A stretch of DNA of 64,000 nt, from the NCBI RefSeq assembly GCF_000455605.1, contig NC_017025.1:868001-932000 (forward strand), read 5' to 3'. The notes under the pieces are model-generated. The model made no database searches, was not told where the DNA came from, and saw only the letters and a list, made by a program, of their open reading frames with translations. This stretch comes from Flavobacterium indicum GPTSA100-9 = DSM 17447 (GTDB taxonomy: Bacteria > Bacteroidota > Bacteroidia > Flavobacteriales > Flavobacteriaceae). This document shows, piece after piece, positions 1 to 11,580 of the stretch. The position numbers and the translations under genes were made by a program. Position 1 is the stretch's first letter, and the number at the start of each line of letters is the position of its first letter.

Positions 1-38
1 CGATACTAAAATAAATTAGAAAAAAGTTAAAAAAACTT

Positions 39-70
39 TTGGATAATAGGAAATAAAGATTGTATCTTTG
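39..70 (+). promoter_or_regulatory. rRNA operon promoter, upstream copy
   Basis: A TATCTTTG element (63-70) fits the Bacteroidota -7 consensus TAnnTTTG, and a TTG (39-41) lies 21 bp upstream, within the usual spacing. It faces the 16S gene. Assigned by motif only. Confidence 0.6.
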
Positions 71-164
71 CGCCCCGCAAAAGTTGCTAGAGATAGCGAA
101 GTTCTTTATAAAAAAATGGTTTTAAAATAATTTAAAATTTCTTCAAAAAAAGTTTAAAATTATT

Positions 165-195
165 TTGGTTGTTTAAAATAAAGTTTTTACTTTTG
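165..195 (+). promoter_or_regulatory. rRNA operon promoter, downstream copy
   Basis: TACTTTTG at 188-195 fits TAnnTTTG, with TTG at 165-167 (20 bp spacing) or 169-171 (16 bp). Together with the upstream copy it gives the tandem two-promoter arrangement common for rRNA operons. Confidence 0.6.
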
Positions 196-239
196 CACCC
201 GCTAACTGAGAGAGGTTAGTGATTAAGAATAAGAGAATA

Positions 240-257
240 AGTTCATAGACATATTGG
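240..257 (+). promoter_or_regulatory. boxA-like rRNA leader motif (copy 1)
   Basis: GTTCATAGACATATTG lies in the 16S leader and nearly repeats as GTTCATTGACATATTG before 23S. The position in both leader and spacer mirrors the boxA antitermination signals of other bacteria. Function is inferred from that placement. Confidence 0.4.
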
Positions 258-349
258 ATTGACAGCATACAAGAATAAGAGTAAGACTTTTTCGAGTATA
301 CGAAATTAGACCTAGCAAAAAATATATCGTCGAAAAATATTAAAAATCT

Positions 350-1867
<1,518 letters not shown>

Positions 1868-1955
1868 AGAGACATAAGATATAGGTGTTAGGTTAAAAAG
1901 TAAAAAGATAGAGTATTACTCTTGCTGTTAGTTCAAAAAATTAGGTTAAATACAG

Positions 1956-2029
1956 AGTCTCGTAGCTCAGCTGGTTAGAGTACTACACTGATAATGTAGG
2001 GGTCGGCAGTTCGAGTCTGCCCGGGACTA
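1956..2029 (+). tRNA. tRNA-Ile (GAT)
   Basis: A full cloverleaf can be drawn. The 7-bp acceptor stem pairs AGTCTCG with CGGGACT, the anticodon loop CTGATAA gives anticodon GAT, and the T arm is GGCAG-TTCGAGT-CTGCC. CCA is not encoded. It sits in the 16S-23S spacer as is typical for Bacteroidota. Confidence 0.96.
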
Positions 2030-2120
2030 CTCATTTAACTAAAAAAAAGGAAATTCTAGAGGTAAGCTAACCGTTAAAGTTACTGTTAACTGATAACTGT
2101 TAACTGATACTACGAAAACG

Positions 2121-2196
2121 GGGGATTAGCTCAGCTGGCTAGAGCGCCTGCCTTGCACGCAGGAGGTCATCGGTTCGACTCCGATATTCTCCACCA
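2121..2196 (+). tRNA. tRNA-Ala (TGC)
   Basis: Cloverleaf with anticodon stem CCTGC/GCAGG, loop CTTGCAC (anticodon TGC) and T arm ATCGG-TTCGACT-CCGAT. The acceptor stem has one apparent T-T mismatch (2126/2187). CCA follows the discriminator base at 2194-2196. Confidence 0.96.
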
Positions 2197-2238
2197 AATA
2201 ATTGATAATTATTAATTGATAATTATTAATTAATTAAA

Positions 2239-2256
2239 GTTCATTGACATATTGAG
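2239..2256 (+). promoter_or_regulatory. boxA-like motif before 23S (copy 2)
   Basis: Near-identical to the motif at 240-257. It overlaps the left arm of the 23S processing stem (2248-2262), whose exact reverse complement is at 5246-5260. Confidence 0.4.
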
Positions 2257-2262
2257 ATAATA
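2248..2262 (+). repeat. 23S processing stem, left arm
   Basis: CATATTGAGATAATA is the perfect 15-bp reverse complement of 5246-5260. The arms flank the mature 23S gene, as expected for the long RNase III processing stalk of pre-23S rRNA. Confidence 0.75.
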
Positions 2263-2319
2263 TACAAACAAGTAGAAAGACACAGTTTTACTTAGTAATA
2301 AGTAAGACCAAAAGAAAAC

Positions 2320-5196
<2,877 letters not shown>

Positions 5197-5245
5197 CGTC
5201 TTGCTCCGAGCAATCGGAGCAAGCAACTTCTTTTACTAGTGTGAC

Positions 5246-5260
5246 TATTATCTCAATATG
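5246..5260 (+). repeat. 23S processing stem, right arm
   Basis: TATTATCTCAATATG, the exact reverse complement of 2248-2262. A separate local hairpin (TTGCTCCGA-GCAA-TCGGAGCAA, about 5201-5222) lies between the mature 3' end and this arm. Confidence 0.75.
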
Positions 5261-5337
5261 TTAAAATATTTGTTTCGTTCGTAGTAACGAGACTGTTATG
5301 ATTAACAAAAGTAATTGATTAAACATAACAAAACATT

Positions 5338-5444
5338 AAGGTGGTTATTGCGTCGGGGCTCACCTCTTCCCTTTCCGAACAGAGAAGTTAAGCCCGACTG
5401 CGCCAATGGTACTGCATTACTGTGGGAGAGTAGGTCGCCGCCTT
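5338..5444 (+). rRNA. rrf: 5S ribosomal RNA
   Basis: About 107 nt. Helix I forms between AAGGTGG (5338-5344) and CCGCCTT (5438-5444). It contains CCGAACAGAGAAGTTAAGCCC and the GGGAGAGTAGGTCG segment expected of 5S rRNA. Its helix IV region (CTGCATTACTGTGGG) is short compared with the fragments that follow downstream. Confidence 0.95.
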
Positions 5445-5449
5445 CTTTA

Positions 5450-5493
5450 ATCCAGACAAAAACTATATGTTTTTCGTCTGGATTTTTTTTTGT
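5450..5493 (+). terminator. rRNA operon terminator
   Basis: Stem ATCCAGAC/GTCTGGAT extended by A-rich/T-rich arms, followed by a run of T. It is immediately after 5S and is copied at 5648-5689. Confidence 0.85.
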
Positions 5494-5589
5494 ATCAATC
5501 TCAATTTTTTAGAATACGAACAAATACATTAAAGCTAAAGGTCTTGTAGCATAAATCTTCAAGGCATGCTCTTTTGTGTTGTCAAATGT

Positions 5590-5645
5590 CAATGGTACTG
5601 TCTCGTCTCAAAGGACGAGATGGGAGAGTAGTTCGCCGCCTTCTT
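5590..5645 (+). pseudogene. 5S rRNA 3'-end fragment, copy 1
   Basis: Starts at AATGGTACTG, which matches the true 5S at 5405, and ends with GGGAGAGTAGTTCGCCGCCTT. The 5' half of 5S is missing. Helix IV is replaced by a longer hairpin, TCTCGTC-TCAAAG-GACGAGA, suggesting that the fragment came from a different 5S allele. Confidence 0.75.
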
Positions 5646-5647
5646 TA

Positions 5648-5689
5648 ATCCAGACAAAAACTATATGTTTTTCGTCTGGATTTTTTTTG
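5648..5689 (+). terminator. Duplicated rRNA terminator
   Basis: Second copy of the ATCCAGAC/GTCTGGAT hairpin with T run, downstream of 5S fragment copy 1. Confidence 0.75.
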
Positions 5690-5787
5690 GATCAATCTCA
5701 ATTTTTTAGAATACGAACAAATACATTAAAGCTAAAACTCTTGTAGCATAAATCTTCAAGGCATGCTCTTTTGTGTTGTCAAATGTC

Positions 5788-5842
5788 AATGGTACTGTCT
5801 CGTCTCAAAGGACGAGATGGGAGAGTAGGTCGCCGCCTTCTT
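5788..5842 (+). pseudogene. 5S rRNA 3'-end fragment, copy 2
   Basis: Repeats copy 1, including the TCTCGTC/GACGAGA hairpin, and has the standard GGGAGAGTAGGTCGCCGCC end. A third, badly decayed relic (about 5988-6012) keeps only the TCTCGTCTCAAATAACGAGA hairpin and CCTTCTTTAA. Confidence 0.72.
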
Positions 5843-6020
5843 TAAGAGAGAACATTCTTTCAAGTGTGACCTCTTTTTTTTTTTTTTGTATCAATCTCAA
5901 TCTTTTTAAATACTAACAAATACAATAGCGTAAAAGCTCTAGTAGCATAAATCTTCAAGGCATGCTCCTTGTATTGTCAAATGTCTCGTCTCAAATAACG
6001 AGACACCTTCTTTAAGAGAT

Positions 6021-6174
6021 AATTCTTTCAAGTGTGACTTTATTTGTTATATACCTCAAATACCCTAATCAAAAAGGGGTAAATATCCTATAGATATACT
6101 CATTACAGCCTAGGTGAAACACCAATACCACACACAACGAAAAACGGAACCAAATTACCCTAAGGCTGCTGCAT
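6021..6174. other. Non-coding stretch after the 5S-tail array
   Basis: Together with the array, this leaves 5445-6174 without a gene. I see no ORF with coding character here and no tRNA; only AT-rich spacer before the terminator of the following minus-strand gene. Confidence 0.6.
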
Positions 6175-6203
6175 AAAAAAAGCCTGAACAGGGTTCAAGC
6201 TTA
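6175..6203 (-). terminator. Terminator of PUR-domain gene
   Basis: On the minus strand AGCTTGAAC-CCT-GTTCAGGCT is followed by seven T. It is about 25 bp past the stop codon of the gene ending at 6228. Confidence 0.8.
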
Positions 6204-6227
6204 TGGTTTTTATTATTGTATTTTTTA

Positions 6228-6599
6228 TTAAATATCGTCGAAATCAACGTCCGTAAAACTATTAGTAGATCTAGTTTCTTCTGTTCTTTCTGTAAATACT
6301 TCTTTTTTGAAATCTTTTTGATGTCTTTCAGAGATAACTTCTTCTCCCTTTTGATTAATAACATAATCTGTCATTTCATCTAAAATTTCTTTGAAAGATG
6401 CAAAATCTTCTTTGTATAAGTAAATTTTGTGTTTTTTGAAGTGGTATGAACCGTCCTCTTCTGTGAATTTTTTACTTTCTGTAATTGTGATGTAATAATC
6501 ATCAGCTTTAGTAGCTCTAACATCGAAGAAATAAGTTCTTCTTCCTGCTCTTAATACCTTAGAAAAAATATCTTTTTCTAACATTTCTTTGTCATTCAT
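6228..6599 (-). CDS. PUR family DNA/RNA-binding protein (DUF3276)
   Basis: A 123-aa small cytoplasmic protein with the sequence style of the PUR-alpha-like domain (former DUF3276): IFSKVLRAGRRTYFFDVRATKADDYYITITESKK, in which the basic/aromatic strands form the nucleic-acid-binding sheet. The acidic tail SFTDVDFDDI is typical of Bacteroidota members. The open frame extends upstream to 6677, but the ATG at 6597-6599 is preferred: it is preceded by AAGAAGGA and the extension is hydrophobic noise overlapping the ABC exporter stop. It follows the exporter by about 70 bp and has its own terminator. Binding to single-stranded nucleic acid is known for the family; the targets here are unknown. Confidence 0.85.
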   Translation of the reverse strand: MNDKEMLEKDIFSKVLRAGRRTYFFDVRATKADDYYITITESKKFTEEDGSYHFKKHKIYLYKEDFASFKEILDEMTDYVINQKGEEVISERHQKDFKKEVFTERTEETRSTNSFTDVDFDDI

Positions 6600-6669
6600 A
6601 ATCCTTCTTACAATTTTTGTTTGGGTTAACACACCAAAAATGATAAAAAAAAAATTATTAAACAATATT

Positions 6670-8430
6670 TTAGGCAATTTCTTTTTCAGAAAGTTGTTTT
6701 AAAAACAATTCTTTATAGTAACCTTCTTTGTTTATTAGTTCATTATGAGTTCCTTGTTGTATTATATTGCCTTCATCAAGAATTATTATTTGATCTGCAT
6801 TTTTGGCAGAAGAAGCCCTATGTGTTACAATTATAGTAGTTTTATTTTTAAATATATTTTTGAAATTTGAAAGGATTTTTTCTTCAGTTTCCGTATCAAC
6901 AGCACTTAAGCAATCATCTAATAATAAAATTGGAGCTTGTTTAAGTATTGCTCTCGCAATTGATATTCTTTGTTTTTGACCACCTGATAATGTAATTCCT
7001 CTTTCACCAAGCATTGTTTCATATTTATTAGTGAAATTAGCAATGTTTTCGTGTACGGATGCTATTTTAGCAACTTCTATTATTTCTTCATCTAAGGCAT
7101 TACTTTTTCCGAATAGTATATTGTTTTTAATTGTATCAGAAAATAAAAATGGATCTTGGGGTACAATGCTGATGTTATTTCTTAGATGAACTAATTCAAT
7201 TGATTTGATGGTGTTGTTGTCAATTGTAATTTCACCTGATTCAATATCATGTATTCGGGTTATTAAATTTAATATGGTTGATTTGCCAGAACCTGTTTTG
7301 CCTAAAATTGCTAATGTTTTACCAGAATCTATTTTAAAATTTATATTTTTTAACGCTTGAATATTTGTGTCTTCATAAGTATAACTTACATTTTTAAATT
7401 CAATTTGCCCCTTAATTGATGAAGTAATGCTTCCTTCATTTTTAATTTCTGGTTTTTCTTTTAAAAATTCATTTATTCTTTTTTGTGAAGCCTCTGCTTC
7501 TTGAACCAATGAGGATACCCAACCAAATGAAGCTACTGGCCACACTAACATTCCTATATAAAGTAAAAATTGTGCAATAACTCCTAAATCTTTTATTTCT
7601 TCATTGATATACATTTTTCCTCCAACAAGGATGACTATCAAGTAACTTAATCCAATAAGAAATACCATCAACGGGCCAAATAGTGCATTCGTTTTTGATA
7701 AGGCTAAGTTTTTTGTTTTACTATCGTTAGATAAAGTTTTAAACTCTTCATTTCTTTTTTGTTCTAACGCATAGGCTTTTATTACTCGTATTCCCGAAAA
7801 GAATTCTTGAGTAAATGAAGATAATTTTGATAAATTCTGTTGGTAATTTGTACTTTTTTTGTTGATTTCTTTACTTAATATGAAAATGCTGTACGAAAGT
7901 ATTGGTAAAGGTGCTAATGAGTATAAAGTTAGTTTCCAATTGATACTGGACATACTTATGATTATTGCAGCAAATCGAATAATTGTATTAATGGTGTACA
8001 TTACTGCGGGGCCTACATACATTCTTACTTTTCCAACATCTTCACTAATGCGGTTCATTAAGTCGCCAGTTCTATTTTTTTTGTAAAAATTTTGCGAAAG
8101 AGCTTCATAATGTAAAAAAATCTCGTTTTTTAAATCAAATTCTACAAAGCGTGACATCACAATTAAGGTTTGTCGCATTAAAAAGGTGAGGAATCCTGCA
8201 ATTAAAGTACACAAGATTATTAAACCTATGTTTTTTAGTAAATTAGATTTAAGATAATCGCTGTTTTGGCCATTCGATTTTATGAAAATTTCTATAGTTT
8301 TTATTGAATTTCCAACTAACTCTGGAGTAAAAAGTGAAAAGATTTGTGCTACTATAGTAATAATGATTCCTAGTAAAAATCGATATTTATATTTTAGAAA
8401 ATATTTATTTAAATATTGTAATTCTTTCAT
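6670..8430 (-). CDS. ABC exporter, fused membrane and ATPase domains (MsbA/MdlB type)
   Basis: A 586-aa half-transporter expected to homodimerise in the inner membrane and export lipid, peptide or drug. The N-terminal membrane domain (about 1-320) has six hydrophobic segments. The ATPase domain has Walker A GKTGSGKST (377-385), Q-loop near 426, signature LSGGQ (481-485), Walker B ILLLDD (501-506) and the switch His 537. Length is normal for the family. The substrate cannot be told from the sequence. A -7 element TAATTTTG lies on the minus strand at 8499-8506. Confidence 0.93.
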   Translation of the reverse strand: MKELQYLNKYFLKYKYRFLLGIIITIVAQIFSLFTPELVGNSIKTIEIFIKSNGQNSDYLKSNLLKNIGLIILCTLIAGFLTFLMRQTLIVMSRFVEFDLKNEIFLHYEALSQNFYKKNRTGDLMNRISEDVGKVRMYVGPAVMYTINTIIRFAAIIISMSSINWKLTLYSLAPLPILSYSIFILSKEINKKSTNYQQNLSKLSSFTQEFFSGIRVIKAYALEQKRNEEFKTLSNDSKTKNLALSKTNALFGPLMVFLIGLSYLIVILVGGKMYINEEIKDLGVIAQFLLYIGMLVWPVASFGWVSSLVQEAEASQKRINEFLKEKPEIKNEGSITSSIKGQIEFKNVSYTYEDTNIQALKNINFKIDSGKTLAILGKTGSGKSTILNLITRIHDIESGEITIDNNTIKSIELVHLRNNISIVPQDPFLFSDTIKNNILFGKSNALDEEIIEVAKIASVHENIANFTNKYETMLGERGITLSGGQKQRISIARAILKQAPILLLDDCLSAVDTETEEKILSNFKNIFKNKTTIIVTHRASSAKNADQIIILDEGNIIQQGTHNELINKEGYYKELFLKQLSEKEIA

Positions 8431-8498
8431 TTAATTTTATAAAATAGAGAGTTAATTAATTTTTATTTTGTAAAAATCCTAAAAAAATTTATTTAATG

Positions 8499-8506
8499 CA
8501 AAATTA
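8499..8506 (-). promoter_or_regulatory. -7 element for ABC exporter
   Basis: TAATTTTG on the minus strand matches TAnnTTTG, 69 bp from the ATG at 8430. No clear -33 TTG. Confidence 0.4.
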
Positions 8507-8565
8507 AAGTGTTAGAGAATTATTAAAAATAACTTAAAAAATAGAGAATAATTAAAAATTATGTA

Positions 8566-8573
8566 TATTTTTG
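8566..8573 (+). promoter_or_regulatory. -7 element for Leu/Val dehydrogenase
   Basis: TATTTTTG matches TAnnTTTG. Its final TTG is also the first possible start codon of the downstream frame, which argues that translation begins further in, at 8607. Confidence 0.5.
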
Positions 8574-8606
8574 TCTCTAATCATTGAAAAAAAATCAAAA
8601 TTACCC

Positions 8607-9713
8607 ATGACAGCAGATATAGTAAAACCAAGTGAACTACACAAAGTAGATCCGGTATTTGGTCAAATTTCTTTTGACGGACATGAGCAAGTAGTTTTTT
8701 GTTACGACAAAGATACAGGTTTAAAAGCAATTATTGGTGTTCATAATACAGTTCTTGGACCAGCATTAGGAGGAACAAGGATGTGGAATTATACAAACGA
8801 ATGGGAAGCATTAAATGATGTGTTACGTTTGTCTAGAGGAATGACCTATAAAAATTCTATTTCTGGTTTAAATTTAGGTGGAGGTAAAGCCGTAATTATT
8901 GGAGATGCTAAAACACAAAAAACAGATGAATTGATGACAAGATTTGGTCAATTTGTTGATTCATTATCTGGAAAGTATATCACTGCAGAAGATGTAGGTA
9001 TGGAAACTAGAGACATGGATATTGTTAATAATGTAACAAAACATGTTGCGGGTATCTCGGTAGAAAGAGGTGGTTCTGGTAATCCTTCTCCTGTGACTGC
9101 TTATGGTGTGTTTATGGGGATGAAAGCGGCTGCAAAATACAAATTTGGCTCAGATAATTTAGAAGGTAAAAAAGTTTTAGTTCAAGGAACTGGACATGTG
9201 GGTGAGTCTTTAGTTAAACATTTAACAGAAAGTGGCGCTTTAGTTACTATTTCTGATATTAATGAAGCTAGATTACATGAAGTAGGTTCTAAATATGGCG
9301 CTAAAATTTATACAGGTGATGATTTATATAGCTTAGATGTCGATATTTATGCTCCTTGTGCTTTAGGTGCAACTATTAATGATGATACTGTAAATAAAAT
9401 TCAAGCAAAAGTTATTGCTGGTGCAGCTAATAATCAGTTGGCTAATGAAGTAATACACGGTAAATTATTAAAAGAAAGAGGTATTTTATATGCTCCTGAT
9501 TTTTTAATTAATGCTGGTGGTGTTATTAATGTGTATTCTGAGATTGCACATTTAACTAAAGCTCAGGTTATGGAAAAAACTGAAAATATTTATAATACGG
9601 CATTAGAAATATTTGATTTTGCTGAAAAAAATGCGATCACTACTCATCAAGCTGCATTTTCTATTGCACAACAAAGAATTGATGATAGAAAAAAAGAATT
9701 ACAAAACGGCTAA
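8607..9713 (+). CDS. Glu/Leu/Phe/Val dehydrogenase (leucine/valine dehydrogenase type)
   Basis: A 368-aa NAD-dependent amino-acid dehydrogenase that reversibly deaminates branched-chain amino acids to 2-oxo acids. The glycine-rich GGGKAVIIGD contains the catalytic Lys (residue 94), and the C-terminal Rossmann domain has GTGHVG (194-199). The conserved APCALGATIN and GAANNQL segments of the Leu/Val/Phe branch are present, and the length fits that branch rather than the 450-aa glutamate enzymes. The start MTADIVKPSE at 8607 is chosen because the upstream TTG (8571) sits inside a promoter element. Substrate choice among Leu, Val and Ile is not decided. Confidence 0.9.
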   Translation: MTADIVKPSELHKVDPVFGQISFDGHEQVVFCYDKDTGLKAIIGVHNTVLGPALGGTRMWNYTNEWEALNDVLRLSRGMTYKNSISGLNLGGGKAVIIGDAKTQKTDELMTRFGQFVDSLSGKYITAEDVGMETRDMDIVNNVTKHVAGISVERGGSGNPSPVTAYGVFMGMKAAAKYKFGSDNLEGKKVLVQGTGHVGESLVKHLTESGALVTISDINEARLHEVGSKYGAKIYTGDDLYSLDVDIYAPCALGATINDDTVNKIQAKVIAGAANNQLANEVIHGKLLKERGILYAPDFLINAGGVINVYSEIAHLTKAQVMEKTENIYNTALEIFDFAEKNAITTHQAAFSIAQQRIDDRKKELQNG

Positions 9714-9733
9714 TTCTTTTCAATAAAAAATTG

Positions 9734-9741
9734 TAATTTTG
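9734..9741 (+). promoter_or_regulatory. -7 element for nusB operon
   Basis: TAATTTTG matches TAnnTTTG, 53 bp before the nusB ATG. Transcription would begin at or just inside the hairpin at 9743-9767. Confidence 0.5.
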
Positions 9742-9742
9742 T

Positions 9743-9767
9743 CCCGTTGAATGTTTTATTCAACGGG
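9743..9767 (+). promoter_or_regulatory. Perfect hairpin in nusB leader
   Basis: CCCGTTGAAT-GTTTT-ATTCAACGGG: 10 perfect base pairs with a 5-nt loop. It has no following T run, so it is more likely a 5'-leader stem-loop than a terminator of the preceding dehydrogenase gene. Confidence 0.6.
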
Positions 9768-9794
9768 ATTAATTTTAAAAATAAGTTCTTAGTC

Positions 9795-10736
9795 ATGCTT
9801 AACAGAAGACATTTTAGAGTAAAAGTGATGCAAACAATTTATGCAATGCATCAACATCAAACCGACTCATTAGATCAACAAGAAAAATTCTTAATGCAAA
9901 GTATCGATAATGCACAAGATTTGTATCTATTGGTTTTATCAATTTTTGAAGAATTAAAAATCAAAGAACAAGAGTATTTAGATAGAGTTGCGAAAAAGCA
10001 TTTGGCTACACCTCAAGAACGAAATCCAAATTTGAAATTTATCAATAATCAGTTTTTTAAAATTTTAGAAAAACATGATCAATTCCATGATAAATTAGAA
10101 TTCAGAAAAATTAACAATTGGAAATTAAATGATGATACTATTTTGTTTCTTTTAGATGCTATAAAAGAATCGGAAGTTTATACAAAATATATGTCTACTC
10201 CATCTTCAACTTTTGAAGATGATATTTATTTTATTTCAGATTTGTTTACACAAGTAATTGCTCCTAATGATAAATTGTATGATTATCTTGAAGATTATAA
10301 AATTACCTGGGTAGACGATATTCCTGTAATAAACACTTTAATCAGTAAACAAATTAAGTCTTTAAAATCAATTGATAGTTCTATAGATTTGCCTCGTGTA
10401 TTTAAAGATGAAGATGATAAAGAATTTGTTCGAAATTTATTTAGAAAAACAGTTTTAAATGAATTGGAATTTGCAAAAGAATATGAAAATAAAACCCCTA
10501 ATTGGGATACTGAAAGAATTGCTGAAATAGATACTATAATTCTAAAAATGGCAATATGTGAATTATTGAAATTTCCATCGGTTCCAGTTAAAGTAACTTT
10601 AAATGAATATTTAGAAATAGCAAAAGAATATTCTACTCCAAAAAGTAGTATCTTTATCAATGGAATTTTAGATAATTTGGTTAAAGAATTCCAAGCAAAT
10701 GATAAAATAAAAAAATCAGGTAGAGGTTTATTATAA
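9795..10736 (+). CDS. nusB: Transcription antitermination factor NusB
   Basis: A 313-aa protein; NusB binds boxA RNA with S10 and suppresses premature termination in rRNA operons. The N terminus MLNRRHFRVKVMQTIYAM and the C-terminal helical part WDTERIAEIDTIILKMAICELL...PVKVTLNEYLEIAKEYSTPKSSIFINGILD are NusB signatures. It is more than twice the E. coli length, as is usual in Bacteroidota, where a long insertion separates these parts. The start at 9795 (MLNRRHF) is preferred over the in-frame ATG at 9747, which lies inside the leader hairpin. First gene of an apparent operon with DUF1573 and yajC (gaps 11 and 3 bp). Confidence 0.93.
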   Translation: MLNRRHFRVKVMQTIYAMHQHQTDSLDQQEKFLMQSIDNAQDLYLLVLSIFEELKIKEQEYLDRVAKKHLATPQERNPNLKFINNQFFKILEKHDQFHDKLEFRKINNWKLNDDTILFLLDAIKESEVYTKYMSTPSSTFEDDIYFISDLFTQVIAPNDKLYDYLEDYKITWVDDIPVINTLISKQIKSLKSIDSSIDLPRVFKDEDDKEFVRNLFRKTVLNELEFAKEYENKTPNWDTERIAEIDTIILKMAICELLKFPSVPVKVTLNEYLEIAKEYSTPKSSIFINGILDNLVKEFQANDKIKKSGRGLL

Positions 10737-10747
10737 TTTATATTAAA

Positions 10748-11194
10748 ATGAGAAAATTAGCCACTTTTTTAATTTTAAGTACATTTTTTATGGGTTGTAA
10801 AAAATCAAATAGTGAAATGACTATTGATCAAGACCCGCAGATTATTGAGAAAAGACAAAAAGAATTAAGTGAAAAATCAACAACAGTTTCATTTGATAAA
10901 ATGGAACATGATTTTGGTGAAATAAACCAAGGTGAAATTGTTGAAACTGAATTTATAATGAAAAATACAGGTAATAATGATTTATATGTAATTGATGCGC
11001 ACGGTTCATGTGGATGTACTGTACCAGAAGTTACAAAGGAAGCAATTAAGCCTGGAGAATCTACACCAATTAAAGTTAAATTTGACTCTAACGGGAAGAA
11101 TGGAATTGTACAAAAATCTATCAATATTAGATGTAATACAGATAATTTGGTTGAAGTAGTAAAAATTAAAGCGAATATTAAAACAAACAAATAA
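10748..11194 (+). CDS. DUF1573 lipoprotein
   Basis: A 148-aa lipoprotein. The signal peptide ends in FFMGC, giving lipidated Cys 17. The rest is one DUF1573 domain, an Ig/HYDIN-like beta sandwich with DFGEINQGEIVETEFIMKN and HGSCGCTVPEV. Function is not established for the family; it recurs between nusB and yajC in Bacteroidota. Probably anchored in a membrane and facing the periplasm. Confidence 0.88.
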   Translation: MRKLATFLILSTFFMGCKKSNSEMTIDQDPQIIEKRQKELSEKSTTVSFDKMEHDFGEINQGEIVETEFIMKNTGNNDLYVIDAHGSCGCTVPEVTKEAIKPGESTPIKVKFDSNGKNGIVQKSINIRCNTDNLVEVVKIKANIKTNK

Positions 11195-11197
11195 ACT

Positions 11198-11473
11198 ATG
11201 AAAGACGGAATGATATTTATTCAATTAGGTTTAATGATAGCAGTTTTTTATTTCCTAATCATTATGCCTCAAAGAAAAAGAATTAAGCAAGAAAAAACTT
11301 TTGAAGCAAATTTAAAAGTTGGAGATAAAGTTATTACTAAAGCTGGAATTCACGGAAAAATTGCAGAAATAGCTGAAACAACAATAGTTTTAGAAACTAT
11401 GTCTGGAAAAATTAAAATGGAAAAAAATGCAATTGCAGCTGATTTGACAATTAAATTAAATGAAAAAAAATAA
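11198..11473 (+). CDS. yajC: Preprotein translocase subunit YajC
   Basis: A 91-aa single-pass inner-membrane protein that associates with SecDF. One N-terminal transmembrane helix (about 8-24) is followed by MPQRKRIKQEKTFEANLKVGDKVITKAGIHGKI, the YajC hallmark. It is the third gene of the nusB operon and ends just before a terminator. Confidence 0.94.
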   Translation: MKDGMIFIQLGLMIAVFYFLIIMPQRKRIKQEKTFEANLKVGDKVITKAGIHGKIAEIAETTIVLETMSGKIKMEKNAIAADLTIKLNEKK

Positions 11474-11499
11474 TATTTTTATTGTCAACAAATAAAAAC

Positions 11500-11529
11500 A
11501 AAAAAAACAGCTTATTAGCTGTTTTTTTG
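11500..11529. terminator. Terminator after yajC
   Basis: AAAAACAGCT-TATT-AGCTGTTTTT with A and T runs on both sides, so it can serve yajC on plus and the convergent minus-strand gene ending at 11581. Confidence 0.85.
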
Positions 11530-11580
11530 TTTTTATCTAGATTTCAGTTAATTGTTTTGAGATTCTTGAACATATTAGAT

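Larger units (their letters stand above)
5441..6020 (+). repeat. Tandem array of 5S-tail plus terminator units
   Basis: The segment CCTTCTTTAA recurs at 5441, 5639, 5836 and 6006, so the units are 198, 197 and 170 bp. The first two units are nearly identical; the third is degenerate and lacks the first-type terminator. Units carry terminator, a shared AT-rich spacer with AAATCTTCAAGGCATGCTC, and a truncated 5S 3' end. No protein-coding gene is supported here. Confidence 0.85.

Noticed and set aside
6155-6364. 69-aa minus-strand ORF overlapping the PUR-domain gene
   Set aside because: Different frame from a clear family member, and it runs through that gene's terminator.
9743-9767. Hairpin as terminator of the dehydrogenase gene
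   Set aside because: No T run follows, and it starts just after a promoter element for nusB.
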